This document shows positions 48,734 through 57,872 of a DNA stretch of 57,944 bases, piece after piece. Position 1 is the stretch's first letter. Each line of letters begins with the position of its first letter. Below the pieces are notes generated by a model. That model was not told where the DNA came from and made no database searches. It was given only the letters and a program-made list of their open reading frames with translations. The translations under genes and the position numbers were made by a program. The DNA is from Claveliimonas ammoniilytica (lineage in GTDB: Bacteria; Bacillota; Clostridia; Lachnospirales; Lachnospiraceae): positions 1 through 57,944 of the forward strand of contig NZ_JAOQJV010000015.1 in the NCBI RefSeq assembly GCF_025567415.1, written 5' to 3'.

Positions 48734-49652
48734 CAAACTGGTTGAGAATATTAAGAAGACAGGAGCACCGATTGTAGTAGGATTAGATCCGATGCTGAAC
48801 TATGTGCCGGAGCATGTGCAGAAAAAGGCATTTGCAGAATATGGAGAGACACTGGAAGGAGCTGCTGAGGCAATCTGGCAGTTCAATAAGGAGATTGTAG
48901 ATAAGACATATGATCTGATTCCGGCAGTTAAGCCACAGATCGCAATGTATGAGCAGTTTGGAGTGCCGGGACTTGTGGCATTTAAGAAGACGGTTGATTA
49001 CTGTAAGTCAAAAGGACTGGTTGTGATCGGTGATGTGAAGCGCGGTGATATCGGTTCAACATCAGCAGCATACGCAGTAGGACATCTGGGACATGTGCAG
49101 GTAGGAAAGAATCGTTATGCCGGATTTGACGAAGACTTTGCAACGGTTAACCCATATCTGGGATCTGACGGTATCAATCCGTTTATCGATGTATGTAAAG
49201 AAGAGAAGAAGGGATTATTTATCCTGGTTAAGACATCCAACCCTTCCAGCGGCGAGTTCCAGGATCGTCTGATTGATGGCAGACCGCTGTACGAACTGGT
49301 AGGTGAGAAGGTAGCCGCCTGGGGCGAAGAGTGCATGGGTGATGAGTACAGCTATATCGGAGCCGTAGTAGGAGCAACTTATCCGGAAATGGGTAAAGTC
49401 CTGAGAAAGATTATGCCGAAGGCTTATATTCTGGTACCGGGTTATGGTGCACAGGGTGGTAAAGGCAAGGATCTGGTTCACTTCTTCAATGAAGATGGAT
49501 TGGGCGCAATTGTGAATTCCTCCAGAGGAATCATTGCCGCATATAAGCAGGAACAGTATGCAAAATTCGGTGCAGAGAACTTTGGTGATGCATCCAGAGC
49601 TGCAGTAGAGGCGATGATTGCTGATATTGGCGGAGCACTGAATAACCGCTAG
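48726..49652 (+). CDS. pyrF: Orotidine 5'-phosphate decarboxylase (type 2)
   Basis: The start is taken as TTG 48726: AAGGAGG (48711-48717) is 8 nt upstream, and the protein then begins MINKLVENIKKTGAPIVVGLDP as in relatives. An ATG at 48708 lies before that ribosome binding site and has none of its own. 308 residues. Catalytic KRGDIGST (Asp-Lys region) near residue 100 and the C-terminal phosphate loop VNSSRGI are present. It overlaps pyrC by 8 bp and gives UMP. Confidence 0.93.
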   Translation: MINKLVENIKKTGAPIVVGLDPMLNYVPEHVQKKAFAEYGETLEGAAEAIWQFNKEIVDKTYDLIPAVKPQIAMYEQFGVPGLVAFKKTVDYCKSKGLVVIGDVKRGDIGSTSAAYAVGHLGHVQVGKNRYAGFDEDFATVNPYLGSDGINPFIDVCKEEKKGLFILVKTSNPSSGEFQDRLIDGRPLYELVGEKVAAWGEECMGDEYSYIGAVVGATYPEMGKVLRKIMPKAYILVPGYGAQGGKGKDLVHFFNEDGLGAIVNSSRGIIAAYKQEQYAKFGAENFGDASRAAVEAMIADIGGALNNR

Positions 49653-49703
49653 AGCTTATTGGCGTGAAAAAGTTTCAGAATAGAATCTGATAGGAGAATT
49701 ATA

Positions 49704-50486
49704 ATGAGCAGAAAGAAAGAGATGGCGACAGTATTGTCTCAGGAAATGCTGGCAGAAGGCATTTTCAGCCTGTGGCTGGAGACTTCCGCAGCGGCAGAAG
49801 CTAAGCCTGGACAGTTTCTGTCTATATATACAAATGACGGTACAAAGCTTCTTCCAAGACCGATCAGTATCTGTGAGATCGACAAGGAAAAGGGAGCACT
49901 CCGTATGGTGTACCGTGTGACCGGTGAGAAGACCGGTACAAAGCAGTTCTCAGAGCTGAAAGCGGGAGACCAGATCCCGGTGATCGGACCAATGGGTAAT
50001 GGATTCCCATTAGAAGAAGCAAAGGGTAAAAAAACATTCCTTATGGGCGGAGGTATTGGCGTGCCTCCGATCCTGGAGCTTGCCAGAGAGGTCGACTGCG
50101 CAGAGAAGCAGATCGTAGTCGGTTACCGTGATGCACATACTTTCTTAAAAGAAGAATTTGAACAGAATGGAAAGCTATATATCGCAACAGAAGATGGCAG
50201 CGTGGGCACAAAGGGCAATGTCATGGATGCGATCCGCGAGCAGGCGCTGGATGCAGAGGTAATCTTTGCGTGCGGACCAATGACAATGCTCCGTGCGATC
50301 AAAGCTTATGCGGAAGAGAATGGCATTCTCTGCTACATTTCCCTTGAAGAGCGTATGGCGTGTGGTATCGGAGCCTGTCTTGGCTGTGTATGCAAGACGA
50401 AGGAAGTAGATGCCCACAGTAATGTGCATAACAAGCGTGTCTGCAAGGACGGACCGGTATTCTTATCTACGGAGGTGGAGATCTGA
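49704..50486 (+). CDS. pyrK: Dihydroorotate dehydrogenase B, electron transfer subunit
   Basis: 260 residues, TAGGAG before ATG. FAD-binding RPISICE with GTKQFSELKAGDQIPVIGPMGNGF, the NAD-binding MGGGIGVPPILEL, and a C-terminal [2Fe-2S] site CGIGACLGCVC then RVCKDGPVF. It links PyrD to NAD+. Its stop overlaps the pyrD start by one base. Confidence 0.95.
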   Translation: MSRKKEMATVLSQEMLAEGIFSLWLETSAAAEAKPGQFLSIYTNDGTKLLPRPISICEIDKEKGALRMVYRVTGEKTGTKQFSELKAGDQIPVIGPMGNGFPLEEAKGKKTFLMGGGIGVPPILELAREVDCAEKQIVVGYRDAHTFLKEEFEQNGKLYIATEDGSVGTKGNVMDAIREQALDAEVIFACGPMTMLRAIKAYAEENGILCYISLEERMACGIGACLGCVCKTKEVDAHSNVHNKRVCKDGPVFLSTEVEI

Positions 50487-51388
50487 TGAATATGGCAGTG
50501 AATATAGCCGGAGTAGAATGGAAGAATCCGGTAACAACCGCATCCGGAACCTTTGGATCCGGAGAAGAATTTTCAGAATTTGTAGATCTGAACCGCCTGG
50601 GCGCAGTAACGACCAAAGGGGTAGCGAATGTGCCATGGCCGGGTAATCCGACACCGCGTGTGGCAGAAGTGTACGGCGGCATGATGAATGCCATCGGTCT
50701 GCAGAATCCGGGCATCGATCTGTTCTGTAAGCGTGACATTCCGTTCCTGCGTAAATATGATACAAAAATTATTGTGAATGTATGTGGCAAATCCGAGCAG
50801 GATTACTGTGAAGTCGTAGAGCGTCTGGGAGATGAAGACGTGGATATGCTGGAGATCAATATCTCCTGCCCGAATGTCAAAGAGGGCGGTATCGCATTTG
50901 GTCAGAATCCAAAGGCGGCGGAAAGTATTACCAAAGCAGTGAAAAAATACGCGAAACAGCCGGTTATCATGAAGCTGAGTCCGAATGTGACCGATATTAC
51001 AGAGATGGCAAGAGCCGTTGAGGCAGGTGGAGCTGATGTAGTATCTCTGATCAATACACTTACAGGAATGAAGATTGATATCAACCGCAAGACATTTGCC
51101 ATTGCTAATAAGACCGGCGGCATGTCAGGTCCGGCAGTGCATCCGATCGCGGTGCGCATGGTATATCAGGTGGCACAGGCGGTGAAGCTGCCGATTATTG
51201 GTATGGGAGGCATTGCTTCAGCAGAAGATGCCATTGAGATGATTCTTGCAGGAGCAAGTGCAGTATCGGTAGGTACTGCTAATTTCCACAATCCGGCAGT
51301 GACGATGGAAATCGTAGAAGGCATTGAGAAATACATGCAGGCACAGGGATTTGATAGTGTGGCGGACATGGTCGGCATTGTGAAATAA
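50486..51388 (+). CDS. pyrD: Dihydroorotate dehydrogenase B, catalytic subunit
   Basis: 300 residues. FMN-barrel motifs NPVTTASGTFG, NISCPNVKEGG with the class I active-site Cys, and GMGGIASAEDAIEMILAGASAVSVGTA. The coupled start TGATG to pyrK marks the NAD-dependent type B enzyme. It oxidises dihydroorotate to orotate. pyrE is not in the window. Confidence 0.96.
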   Translation: MNMAVNIAGVEWKNPVTTASGTFGSGEEFSEFVDLNRLGAVTTKGVANVPWPGNPTPRVAEVYGGMMNAIGLQNPGIDLFCKRDIPFLRKYDTKIIVNVCGKSEQDYCEVVERLGDEDVDMLEINISCPNVKEGGIAFGQNPKAAESITKAVKKYAKQPVIMKLSPNVTDITEMARAVEAGGADVVSLINTLTGMKIDINRKTFAIANKTGGMSGPAVHPIAVRMVYQVAQAVKLPIIGMGGIASAEDAIEMILAGASAVSVGTANFHNPAVTMEIVEGIEKYMQAQGFDSVADMVGIVK

Positions 51389-51437
51389 TATCGCAGATAC
51401 ATAGCAAAGACTTATTATAGAGACAGGAGGAAAAGAC

Positions 51438-52322
51438 ATGGAGATCAGAGAAGGATATATGCCATTTTTAGAGTATAAGACATATTATCGTGTTGTTGGT
51501 AAGAATACGGGTAATAAGAAGCCGTTAGTGCTGCTGCACGGTGGACCTGGATCTACTCATAACTATTTTGAAGTACTGGACCGTATTGCGGAAGAGGACG
51601 GAAGACAGCTGGTAATGTATGATCAGATTGGCTGTGGCAATTCTTATGTGGAGAATCGACCGGATCTGTGGAATTCCAAAGTGTGGATCGAAGAGCTGAT
51701 CGAGCTTCGTAAGCATCTTGGCCTGGATGAGATCCATCTGCTTGGACAGTCATGGGGAGGTATGCAGACGCTGGAGTATGTGTGCAATTACAAGCCAGAA
51801 GGACTGAAGAGTATCATTCTGTCCAGCACTTTGCCGGCATCATGGCTGTGGGCGGAAGAGGCACAGCGTATGATCGCGCAGATGCCACAGGATATGCAGG
51901 ATGCTATTAAGAAAGCAACCGAGTCCGGCGATTACAGCAGTCCGGAATATCAGGCAGCGGAGGCTGAGTACATGCGTCAGCATTGTGCAGGAGAAGTGAC
52001 AGAGAATGATCCGGAATGCCTGAGACGTCCGAAAAAGGCCGGAAGAGAATCTTACGTAGTAGGATGGGGACCGAACGAATTTACCCCATTAGGAACACTG
52101 AAGGATTACGATGTGATCGATCAGCTTGGCGACATCAAAGAGCCTGCACTGATTATCAACGGAGGTAATGATCTCTGTACACCATATGTTGCTAAATTCA
52201 TGTACGACCGTATCCCGAATTCTGAGTGGGAACTGTTCCGTACCTGCAGACATATGTGCTTCGTAGAGGACAATGACCACTACGTAGAAGTGTTAAAGAA
52301 GTGGATGAATAAGAACGATTAA
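51438..52322 (+). CDS. pip: Proline iminopeptidase (alpha/beta hydrolase)
   Basis: 294 residues, AGGAGG before ATG. Oxyanion motif LLHGGPGSTHNYF, nucleophile GQSWGGMQTLEY, the Asp in NGGNDLCTP, and a catalytic His in RTCRHMCFVED. It removes N-terminal proline from peptides. It is followed by a Xaa-Pro aminopeptidase, together handling proline-rich peptides. Confidence 0.92.
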   Translation: MEIREGYMPFLEYKTYYRVVGKNTGNKKPLVLLHGGPGSTHNYFEVLDRIAEEDGRQLVMYDQIGCGNSYVENRPDLWNSKVWIEELIELRKHLGLDEIHLLGQSWGGMQTLEYVCNYKPEGLKSIILSSTLPASWLWAEEAQRMIAQMPQDMQDAIKKATESGDYSSPEYQAAEAEYMRQHCAGEVTENDPECLRRPKKAGRESYVVGWGPNEFTPLGTLKDYDVIDQLGDIKEPALIINGGNDLCTPYVAKFMYDRIPNSEWELFRTCRHMCFVEDNDHYVEVLKKWMNKND

Positions 52323-52373
52323 TCATCCGGAAGATTATAATAAAAAGTATAATTCAGAAAAGAGGCAATTATC

Positions 52374-54161
52374 ATGACGATACCAGAGAAGTTACAGGCA
52401 CTCCGTGCCGTGATGAAAGCAAATGGAATTGATATCTATGTTGTTCCGACAGCTGACTTTCATCAGAGTGAATATGTAGGTGAGCATTTTAAAGCGAGAG
52501 CATATATTACAGGATTTACAGGGTCAGCCGGAACAGCAGTGATCACACTGGACGAAGCAGGACTGTGGACAGATGGGAGATATTTCCTGCAGGCTGACAA
52601 GCAGTTGGAAGGGACTACGATTACTCTGCGTAAAATGGGTGAGCCGGGCGTGCCGACGATTCCGGAATATCTCGCAGAAGCATTACCGTCAGGCGGTACA
52701 CTGGGAGTAGATGGAAGAGTTATTTCCGTGAATACAGGAGATGAGTATGAGAAGATCGCTGCAGATAAGGGTGGCAAGATCCAGTATCATCAGGATCTCA
52801 TCGATCAGATCTGGACAGACAGACCGGAGCTTTCCAGGGAGCCGGTATTTGCACTTGGCATTGAATATGCAGGTGAGACCACAGAGAGCAAACTTACAAG
52901 AATCCGTGAAGAGATGAAGAAGAATCATGCAGACAAACATGTGCTTACTACACTGGATGACATCTGCTGGACATTGAATATTCGTGGAAATGATGTGGAA
53001 TTCTTCCCGTTGGTACTGTCTTATGCAGTGATCACCATGGACAGCATGGAGCTGTATATCGATGAGAGTAAGCTGGATGATGAACTGAAAGCATCGCTTA
53101 GTAAAGACGGCGTTCATTTACATCCGTATAATGATATATATGAGGATATTAAGAAGCTCGATGCAGATACCACACTGCTTCTTGATAAGGTAAGATTGAA
53201 CTATGCATTGTATAAAAATATTCCAGAGCAGGTAACGATCGTTGATGTACAGAATCCAGAGATTCTGTTTAAAGCTCTGAAAAATGAAACAGAGATTGAG
53301 AATATCCGCAAAGCGCAGATCAAGGACAGCATTGCGCATGTTCGCTTTATGAAATGGGTCAAAGAGAATGTTAACAAGCAGGAGATTACAGAGATCAGTG
53401 CATCCGATAAGCTGGATGAGTTTCGTGCGGAAATGGGTAATTTCCTTCGCCCAAGCTTTGATCCGATCAGCGCTTACGGTGAACACGGCGCGATCGTACA
53501 TTATTCTTCTACACCGGAGACCAATATTCAGGTAAAAGAGGGAAGTCTGTTGCTTATGGATACAGGAGCAGGATTCTACGAAGGATCTACCGATGTGACC
53601 AGAACCTATGCACTGGGTGAGATTCCGCAGTACATGAAAGATGATTTCACACTGGTGGCAATCAGTAACCTGTGTCTGGCTGATGCCAGGTTCAAAGAAG
53701 GTATCAGCGGTGCCAACCTGGATTATCTGGCGAGAAGACCATTCTGGGAGAGAAATATGGACTTCAATCATGGAACAGGACATGGCGTAGGGTATCTGTT
53801 GAATGTACACGAAGGTCCTGCCGGATTTCACTGGAGAACTCGCGGCAATAGTATCTGCCCATTCCAGAAAGGTATGGTAATCACAGACGAGCCGGGTATC
53901 TATATCGAAGGTTCACATGGTATTCGTCTGGAGAATGAAGTACTGGTATGTGAAGGTGAGAAGAATGAGTATGGTCAGTTCATGCACTTTGAGATCATCA
54001 CACTGATTCCGTTTGACCTGGATGCGATCAATCCGGATATCATGACAGAGCCGGAGAAGAAGCTGTTGAATCAGTATCACGCAAAAGTATACGAGACACT
54101 TGCACCACATCTTACAGAAGAAGAGGCTGAGTGGCTGAAGAAATACACAAGAGAGATTTAA
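52374..54161 (+). CDS. Xaa-Pro aminopeptidase (M24B, three-domain)
   Basis: 595 residues, the long form with two creatinase-like N-terminal domains (from residue 1: PEKLQALRAVMKANGIDIYVVPTAD) and a C-terminal pita-bread domain. Metal ligands: LLMDTGAGFYEGSTDVTRT (two Asp), NHGTGHGVGYLLNVHEGP (His), TDEPGIYIEG and MHFEIITLIPF (Glu). It releases the N-terminal residue next to proline in the cytoplasm. Confidence 0.95.
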   Translation: MTIPEKLQALRAVMKANGIDIYVVPTADFHQSEYVGEHFKARAYITGFTGSAGTAVITLDEAGLWTDGRYFLQADKQLEGTTITLRKMGEPGVPTIPEYLAEALPSGGTLGVDGRVISVNTGDEYEKIAADKGGKIQYHQDLIDQIWTDRPELSREPVFALGIEYAGETTESKLTRIREEMKKNHADKHVLTTLDDICWTLNIRGNDVEFFPLVLSYAVITMDSMELYIDESKLDDELKASLSKDGVHLHPYNDIYEDIKKLDADTTLLLDKVRLNYALYKNIPEQVTIVDVQNPEILFKALKNETEIENIRKAQIKDSIAHVRFMKWVKENVNKQEITEISASDKLDEFRAEMGNFLRPSFDPISAYGEHGAIVHYSSTPETNIQVKEGSLLLMDTGAGFYEGSTDVTRTYALGEIPQYMKDDFTLVAISNLCLADARFKEGISGANLDYLARRPFWERNMDFNHGTGHGVGYLLNVHEGPAGFHWRTRGNSICPFQKGMVITDEPGIYIEGSHGIRLENEVLVCEGEKNEYGQFMHFEIITLIPFDLDAINPDIMTEPEKKLLNQYHAKVYETLAPHLTEEEAEWLKKYTREI

Positions 54162-54174
54162 ATAAATCCAAAAC

Positions 54175-54217
54175 AAATCCGCTGTGCCGATATCTTAATT
54201 ATCAGTACAGCGGATTT
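54175..54217. terminator. Strong bidirectional terminator
   Basis: AAATCCGCTGT (54175-54185) pairs with ACAGCGGATTT (54207-54217), with an inner GATA/TATC. It follows the aminopeptidase on the plus strand and the candidate RNA on the minus strand (followed there by TTTGTTTTGG). Confidence 0.85.
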
Positions 54218-54513
54218 AAACCACTTCGTCCATTGGACTAACCTCCTATTTAATTATTTATCTATCTTAAACTATCTGCAATAGTGTAATGTGGTAATTT
54301 CTTATTTTCTTTTTTATTCTAATGTGTTAGCACATTCTACTTTACCGTTTACCTGTTATTCATATAATTTAGATAGATTCTTTGAAGTGTCTACTTAGTA
54401 CATTGGACCATACCTCGTTTCATAAATTTTACGTTCTAAATTGGATTTACGTTTTTGGTGGTCTGTCCTCCTTTTCGTTAGATTTTTATTTTCTTTAGGT
54501 ATTTCCTTTTGTT
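54175..54513 (-). ncRNA. Candidate structured RNA (or leader-peptide RNA), minus strand
   Basis: A consensus-grade promoter reads leftward: TTGACA (+ 54543-54548), 17 bp, TATTAT (54520-54525). About 340 nt later lies a strong terminator. There is no proper gene between; the longest start-containing frames are 10 codons or fewer. Two related ~25-nt motifs (GAGGT, GTCCAATG, AC, AAGT in order) at 54391-54416 and 54221-54245 flank a domain. The domain is closed by ATCTATCT (54371-54378) pairing with AGATAGAT (54260-54267) and contains a hairpin AATGTG-CTAA-CACATT (54321-54336). Each motif also looks like a ribosome binding site plus ATG with an immediate stop (M-Y; M-D-E-V-V), so tiny leader peptides are possible. 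I do not recognise the RNA class. Confidence 0.5.
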
Positions 54514-54703
54514 GAGTCTATAATATCTCATTACTTGCAAAATGTCAATAGAAAAATCAAATTTATTTTAAGAAAAAGCGAAATAAAGAAATAAGATAGA
54601 ATAAATGAATGAATATTCTGAAAATTAAGAGCCGAAAATTAACATTGTTATTAGTTGCTACGATGGATAAAAGGATTGTTATGGCAGTGACGAATGTACT
54701 TCA

Positions 54704-54732
54704 TTGAAGCATATATAAATGTGTGTTATGAT
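54704..54732 (+). promoter_or_regulatory. Promoter candidate for the YitT gene
   Basis: TTGAAG (54704-54709), 17 bp, TATGAT (54727-54732), leaving a ~125-nt leader. The -35 overlaps the palindrome CTTCA-T-TGAAG (54699-54709). The stretch 54560-54700 is AT-rich with nothing else I can support. Confidence 0.5.
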
Positions 54733-54864
54733 TATTATGTTTAATATGGTATGAAAAGTGGATATCTGGGGGGCAAAGATTGCAGGGATGTATGAGGACA
54801 GTAAAAGTTCCCGACTGTGACACTATAAGCGTGCGAGGCGAAGGATATGAGAGAGGGACGTCAT

Positions 54865-55743
54865 ATGGACAAAAAAATAAAAAAGGCAATTGCAGAAGTA
54901 GTTCAGATTTTATTTGGAACAGGCTTGTTTGGTCTGGCTGTCAATCAGTTGATTCTTCCGTTCGGTCTGTACAACACTGGATTTTTGGGGATTGCTCAGG
55001 TTATTGTGAGCATACTTACAGATGTAACGAGGATATATAGAGGTTCCTTTGATCTGGTCAGCCCGATTTTTTTAATGATTAATATTCCGGCGTTTCTGCT
55101 TGGGTTATTTCTAATGGGCAAAAAATTCATGGTGAAGACGATCTTTGCGACCATCATGTATTCTGTTTGGATGATGATTCTTCCGGCACCGGAACATGCA
55201 ATTGTATCAGATCCGTTGACAGCATGTTTGCTGGGTGGTATTCTGACCGGAATCGGAGTGGGCATTGTGTTGACAACCGGAGCTGCCGGAGGAGGACAGG
55301 ATATCGTGGGAATGTGTATTACAGAGCGCAATCCCAAGGCGTCTGTTGGCATCATGTACATTATTATTAACCTGTTTGTGTACGGATGCTGTTATTTCAT
55401 TTATGATATGGAACGTGTTATTTATTCGCTGATCTATACGACATTGATGGCACTGGTACTTGATCGTTATCATAAAAGAAATATTCTTGTTGGCGTTATG
55501 GTATTTACCAAAAAAGAAAATGTATCTATCGGTATCATGGAAAATGTGCACAGGGGAGTTACTCGTTGGGATGGCATGGGATGCTATACAGATGAGGAGA
55601 CAAAAGTGTACTATTCAGTCGCGAATAAGTATGAACTTTCTGCCTTGAAACAGGAGATTCACAAGATTGACCCAGACGCGTTTATTGTCTGTACGGAAAA
55701 TGTGCAAGTGGATGGTAAATTTGCAAAACGTCTGAGTGATTAG
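54865..55743 (+). CDS. YitT family membrane protein (DUF161 + DUF2179)
   Basis: ATG 54865 follows AGAGAGGGA; ATG 54847 is an in-frame alternative with a closer, weaker site. 292 residues. Five to six membrane helices to about residue 200 with GTGLFGLAVNQLILPFGLYNTGFLGIAQ and a glycine-rich GAAGGGQDIVG, then a cytoplasmic DUF2179 domain (TRWDGMGCYTDEETKVYYSVANKYELSALKQEIHKIDPDAF). The function is not established for the family; transport is suspected. Confidence 0.85.
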   Translation: MDKKIKKAIAEVVQILFGTGLFGLAVNQLILPFGLYNTGFLGIAQVIVSILTDVTRIYRGSFDLVSPIFLMINIPAFLLGLFLMGKKFMVKTIFATIMYSVWMMILPAPEHAIVSDPLTACLLGGILTGIGVGIVLTTGAAGGGQDIVGMCITERNPKASVGIMYIIINLFVYGCCYFIYDMERVIYSLIYTTLMALVLDRYHKRNILVGVMVFTKKENVSIGIMENVHRGVTRWDGMGCYTDEETKVYYSVANKYELSALKQEIHKIDPDAFIVCTENVQVDGKFAKRLSD

Positions 55744-55792
55744 CGGATGTATATGAAAACAGGATAAAGGGTTGGAAAATTAGGAGATAGAA

Positions 55793-57343
55793 ATGATTTT
55801 AAATGTAAAGAATCTTACGCACGGTTTTGGTGACCGTGCGATATTTTCAGATGTATCTTTCAGACTTCTGAAAGGAGAACATATCGGACTTATTGGCGCA
55901 AATGGTGAGGGGAAGTCTACCTTTATGAATATTATAACAGGAAAGCTTATGCCGGATGAAGGTACGATCGAATGGGCAAAACATATTCGTGTGGGTTATC
56001 TGGATCAGCATGCAGTGCTGGAAAAGGGTATGACGATCAGGGATGTATTAAATTCTGCATTTGCATATCTGTTTGATATGGAAACAGCTATGAATGAGAT
56101 GTATGAAAAAATGGCAACAGCAGATGAGGAAGAGATGCAGTATCTGATGGAAGAAACCAGTACTTATCAGGAACTTCTGGAGCATCATGATTTTTATATG
56201 ATCGATGCAAAGGTCAGTGAAGTGGGACGTGCACTCGGTCTGGAAGATATCGGGCTGGACAGAGATGTAACAGAACTGTCCGGAGGTCAGCGTACAAAGG
56301 TATTGATGGCAAAACTTCTGTTAGAAAAACCGGATATCCTGCTTCTTGATGAGCCTACTAACTATCTTGATGAGAGTCATATTGAATGGTTGAAGCGTTA
56401 TCTGAACGAATATGAAAATGCATTTATCCTGATTTCTCATGATATTCCATTTTTGAACAGCGTAATCAATATCATTTATCATATGGAGAATCAGTCACTG
56501 GATCGTTATCCGGGAGATTATGACCATTTTCAGGAAGTATATGCTGCGAAAAAGGCGCAGCTTGAAGCTGCCTATAGAAAACAGCAACAGGAGATCAGTG
56601 AACTGAATGATTTTATTGCCAGAAATAAGGCGCGTGTTGCAACAAGAAATATGGCAATGGCGAGAAAGAAAAAGCTGGATAAAATGGAAGTGATCGAGCT
56701 TGTAAAAGAAAAACCAAAGCCGGAATTTAATTTCAAGCGCGGTCGTACTTCGGGTAAATTGATTTTTGAGACAAAAGATCTTGTGATTGGTTACGATGAG
56801 CCATTGTCCAGACCGTTGAATATTAGTATGGAACGCGGAGAGAAGATTGCACTGGTCGGTGCAAATGGAATTGGTAAGACAACACTATTGAAGAGCATCC
56901 TGGGATTAGTAAAACCATATTCCGGTGAAGTGGAGCTGGGGGATTACCAGATGATCGGTTATTTTGAACAGGAATCTGATCCGAATAATGCAACGACATG
57001 TATTGAAGAAATCTGGAAAGAGTTCCCATCATGGAATCAGTATGAGGTGCGCTCTGCACTTGCCAAATGCGGTCTGACTACAAAACACATTGAAAGCCAG
57101 GTGCGTGTTCTCAGCGGCGGCGAGCAGGCAAAAGTACGTCTTTGCAAGATATTAAATGTAGAGACAAATATTCTTTTGTTGGATGAGCCTACCAATCATC
57201 TGGATGTGGATGCAAAAGAAGAACTGAAAAGGGCGCTTCGGGAATATAAGGGAACGATTCTTCTGATCTGTCATGAACCGGAGTTTTATCAGGATATCGT
57301 GACAGATGTGTGGAATTGTCAGGAGTGGTCAACAAAAATCTAA
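55793..57343 (+). CDS. ABC-F family ATPase (YkpA/YbiT-like)
   Basis: 516 residues with two ABC domains and no membrane segment. First: GANGEGKSTFMN, LSGGQRTKVLMAKLLLEKPDILLLDEPTNYLDE. Linker with charged helices (residues ~245-320: KKAQLEAAYRKQQQEISELNDFI, NMAMARKKKLDKM). Second: GANGIGKTTLL, LSGGEQAKVRLCKIL, ILLLDEPTNHLDVD. ABC-F proteins act at the ribosomal E site to rescue translation; some confer antibiotic resistance through a long linker. The linker here is the housekeeping type. Confidence 0.92.
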   Translation: MILNVKNLTHGFGDRAIFSDVSFRLLKGEHIGLIGANGEGKSTFMNIITGKLMPDEGTIEWAKHIRVGYLDQHAVLEKGMTIRDVLNSAFAYLFDMETAMNEMYEKMATADEEEMQYLMEETSTYQELLEHHDFYMIDAKVSEVGRALGLEDIGLDRDVTELSGGQRTKVLMAKLLLEKPDILLLDEPTNYLDESHIEWLKRYLNEYENAFILISHDIPFLNSVINIIYHMENQSLDRYPGDYDHFQEVYAAKKAQLEAAYRKQQQEISELNDFIARNKARVATRNMAMARKKKLDKMEVIELVKEKPKPEFNFKRGRTSGKLIFETKDLVIGYDEPLSRPLNISMERGEKIALVGANGIGKTTLLKSILGLVKPYSGEVELGDYQMIGYFEQESDPNNATTCIEEIWKEFPSWNQYEVRSALAKCGLTTKHIESQVRVLSGGEQAKVRLCKILNVETNILLLDEPTNHLDVDAKEELKRALREYKGTILLICHEPEFYQDIVTDVWNCQEWSTKI

Positions 57344-57422
57344 CTATATAGATAAGAAATAAGATAGTAAGTGGAACTGAATTGTCGAAGTTGTCTAAAT
57401 TAAATAAATATTAAAAACAATA

Positions 57423-57656
57423 TTGACAATTTCACTTCCGCTGTGCTATATTATACAAGCTGTCGCGTGAGACAGGGCTGAGAAGCACCGCTGTCCATGA
57501 GGCACAAACGAAAATCCGGAATATATGAAATGAAAAAAGTTGTTGACAAATGTCGATGAACATGATATTCTAGATAAGCTGTTTCGAGCGAGTACACACC
57601 GCTGAAACAACAAAAATAAAAAAGTTGTTGACAAGCGACGAAAGATGTGATAATCT
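57423..57656 (+). promoter_or_regulatory. Three tandem rRNA promoters
   Basis: P1 TTGACA (57423-57428), 18 bp, TATATT (57447-57452). P2 TTGACA (57543-57548), 17 bp, TATTCT (57566-57571). P3 TTGACA (57628-57633), 17 bp, TAATCT (57651-57656). Each is followed by a similar initially transcribed AAGCTGT(C/T) segment. P2 and P3 are preceded by AAAAAGTTG. Confidence 0.85.
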
Positions 57657-57872
57657 ATTAAAGCTGTCGCAAACGACAACACAAAGAACTTTGATAACTG
57701 AACAATAGACAACAACCCTGAAGATTCTTTAAGAGAAAATTCAGAACGGACTGACAACTTGAAAGTTGAAGTCAACCTATATAACAGTAATAACGGGATA
57801 GGAAAGCTAGTAGTTTTCCTGAACGGAATTAAACTTGATTTTAACTCACACTGAGGTGTGAGGGAAAATATT
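57657..57872 (+). other. 16S rRNA leader
   Basis: The transcribed leader contains a boxA-like antitermination segment (AAAGAACTTTGATAACTGAAC, split around 57683-57703), short hairpins such as CACAC-TGA-GGTGTG at 57847-57860, and presumably the 5' strand of the RNase III processing stem. There is no ORF. Confidence 0.6.

Noticed and set aside
54221..54245. Real micro-gene (five codons with a strong ribosome binding site)
   Set aside because: Too short to support as a protein; treated as part of the candidate RNA.
55793..57343. ABC-F protein as an antibiotic resistance determinant
   Set aside because: The interdomain linker looks like the housekeeping YkpA/YbiT type and the context is core chromosome.
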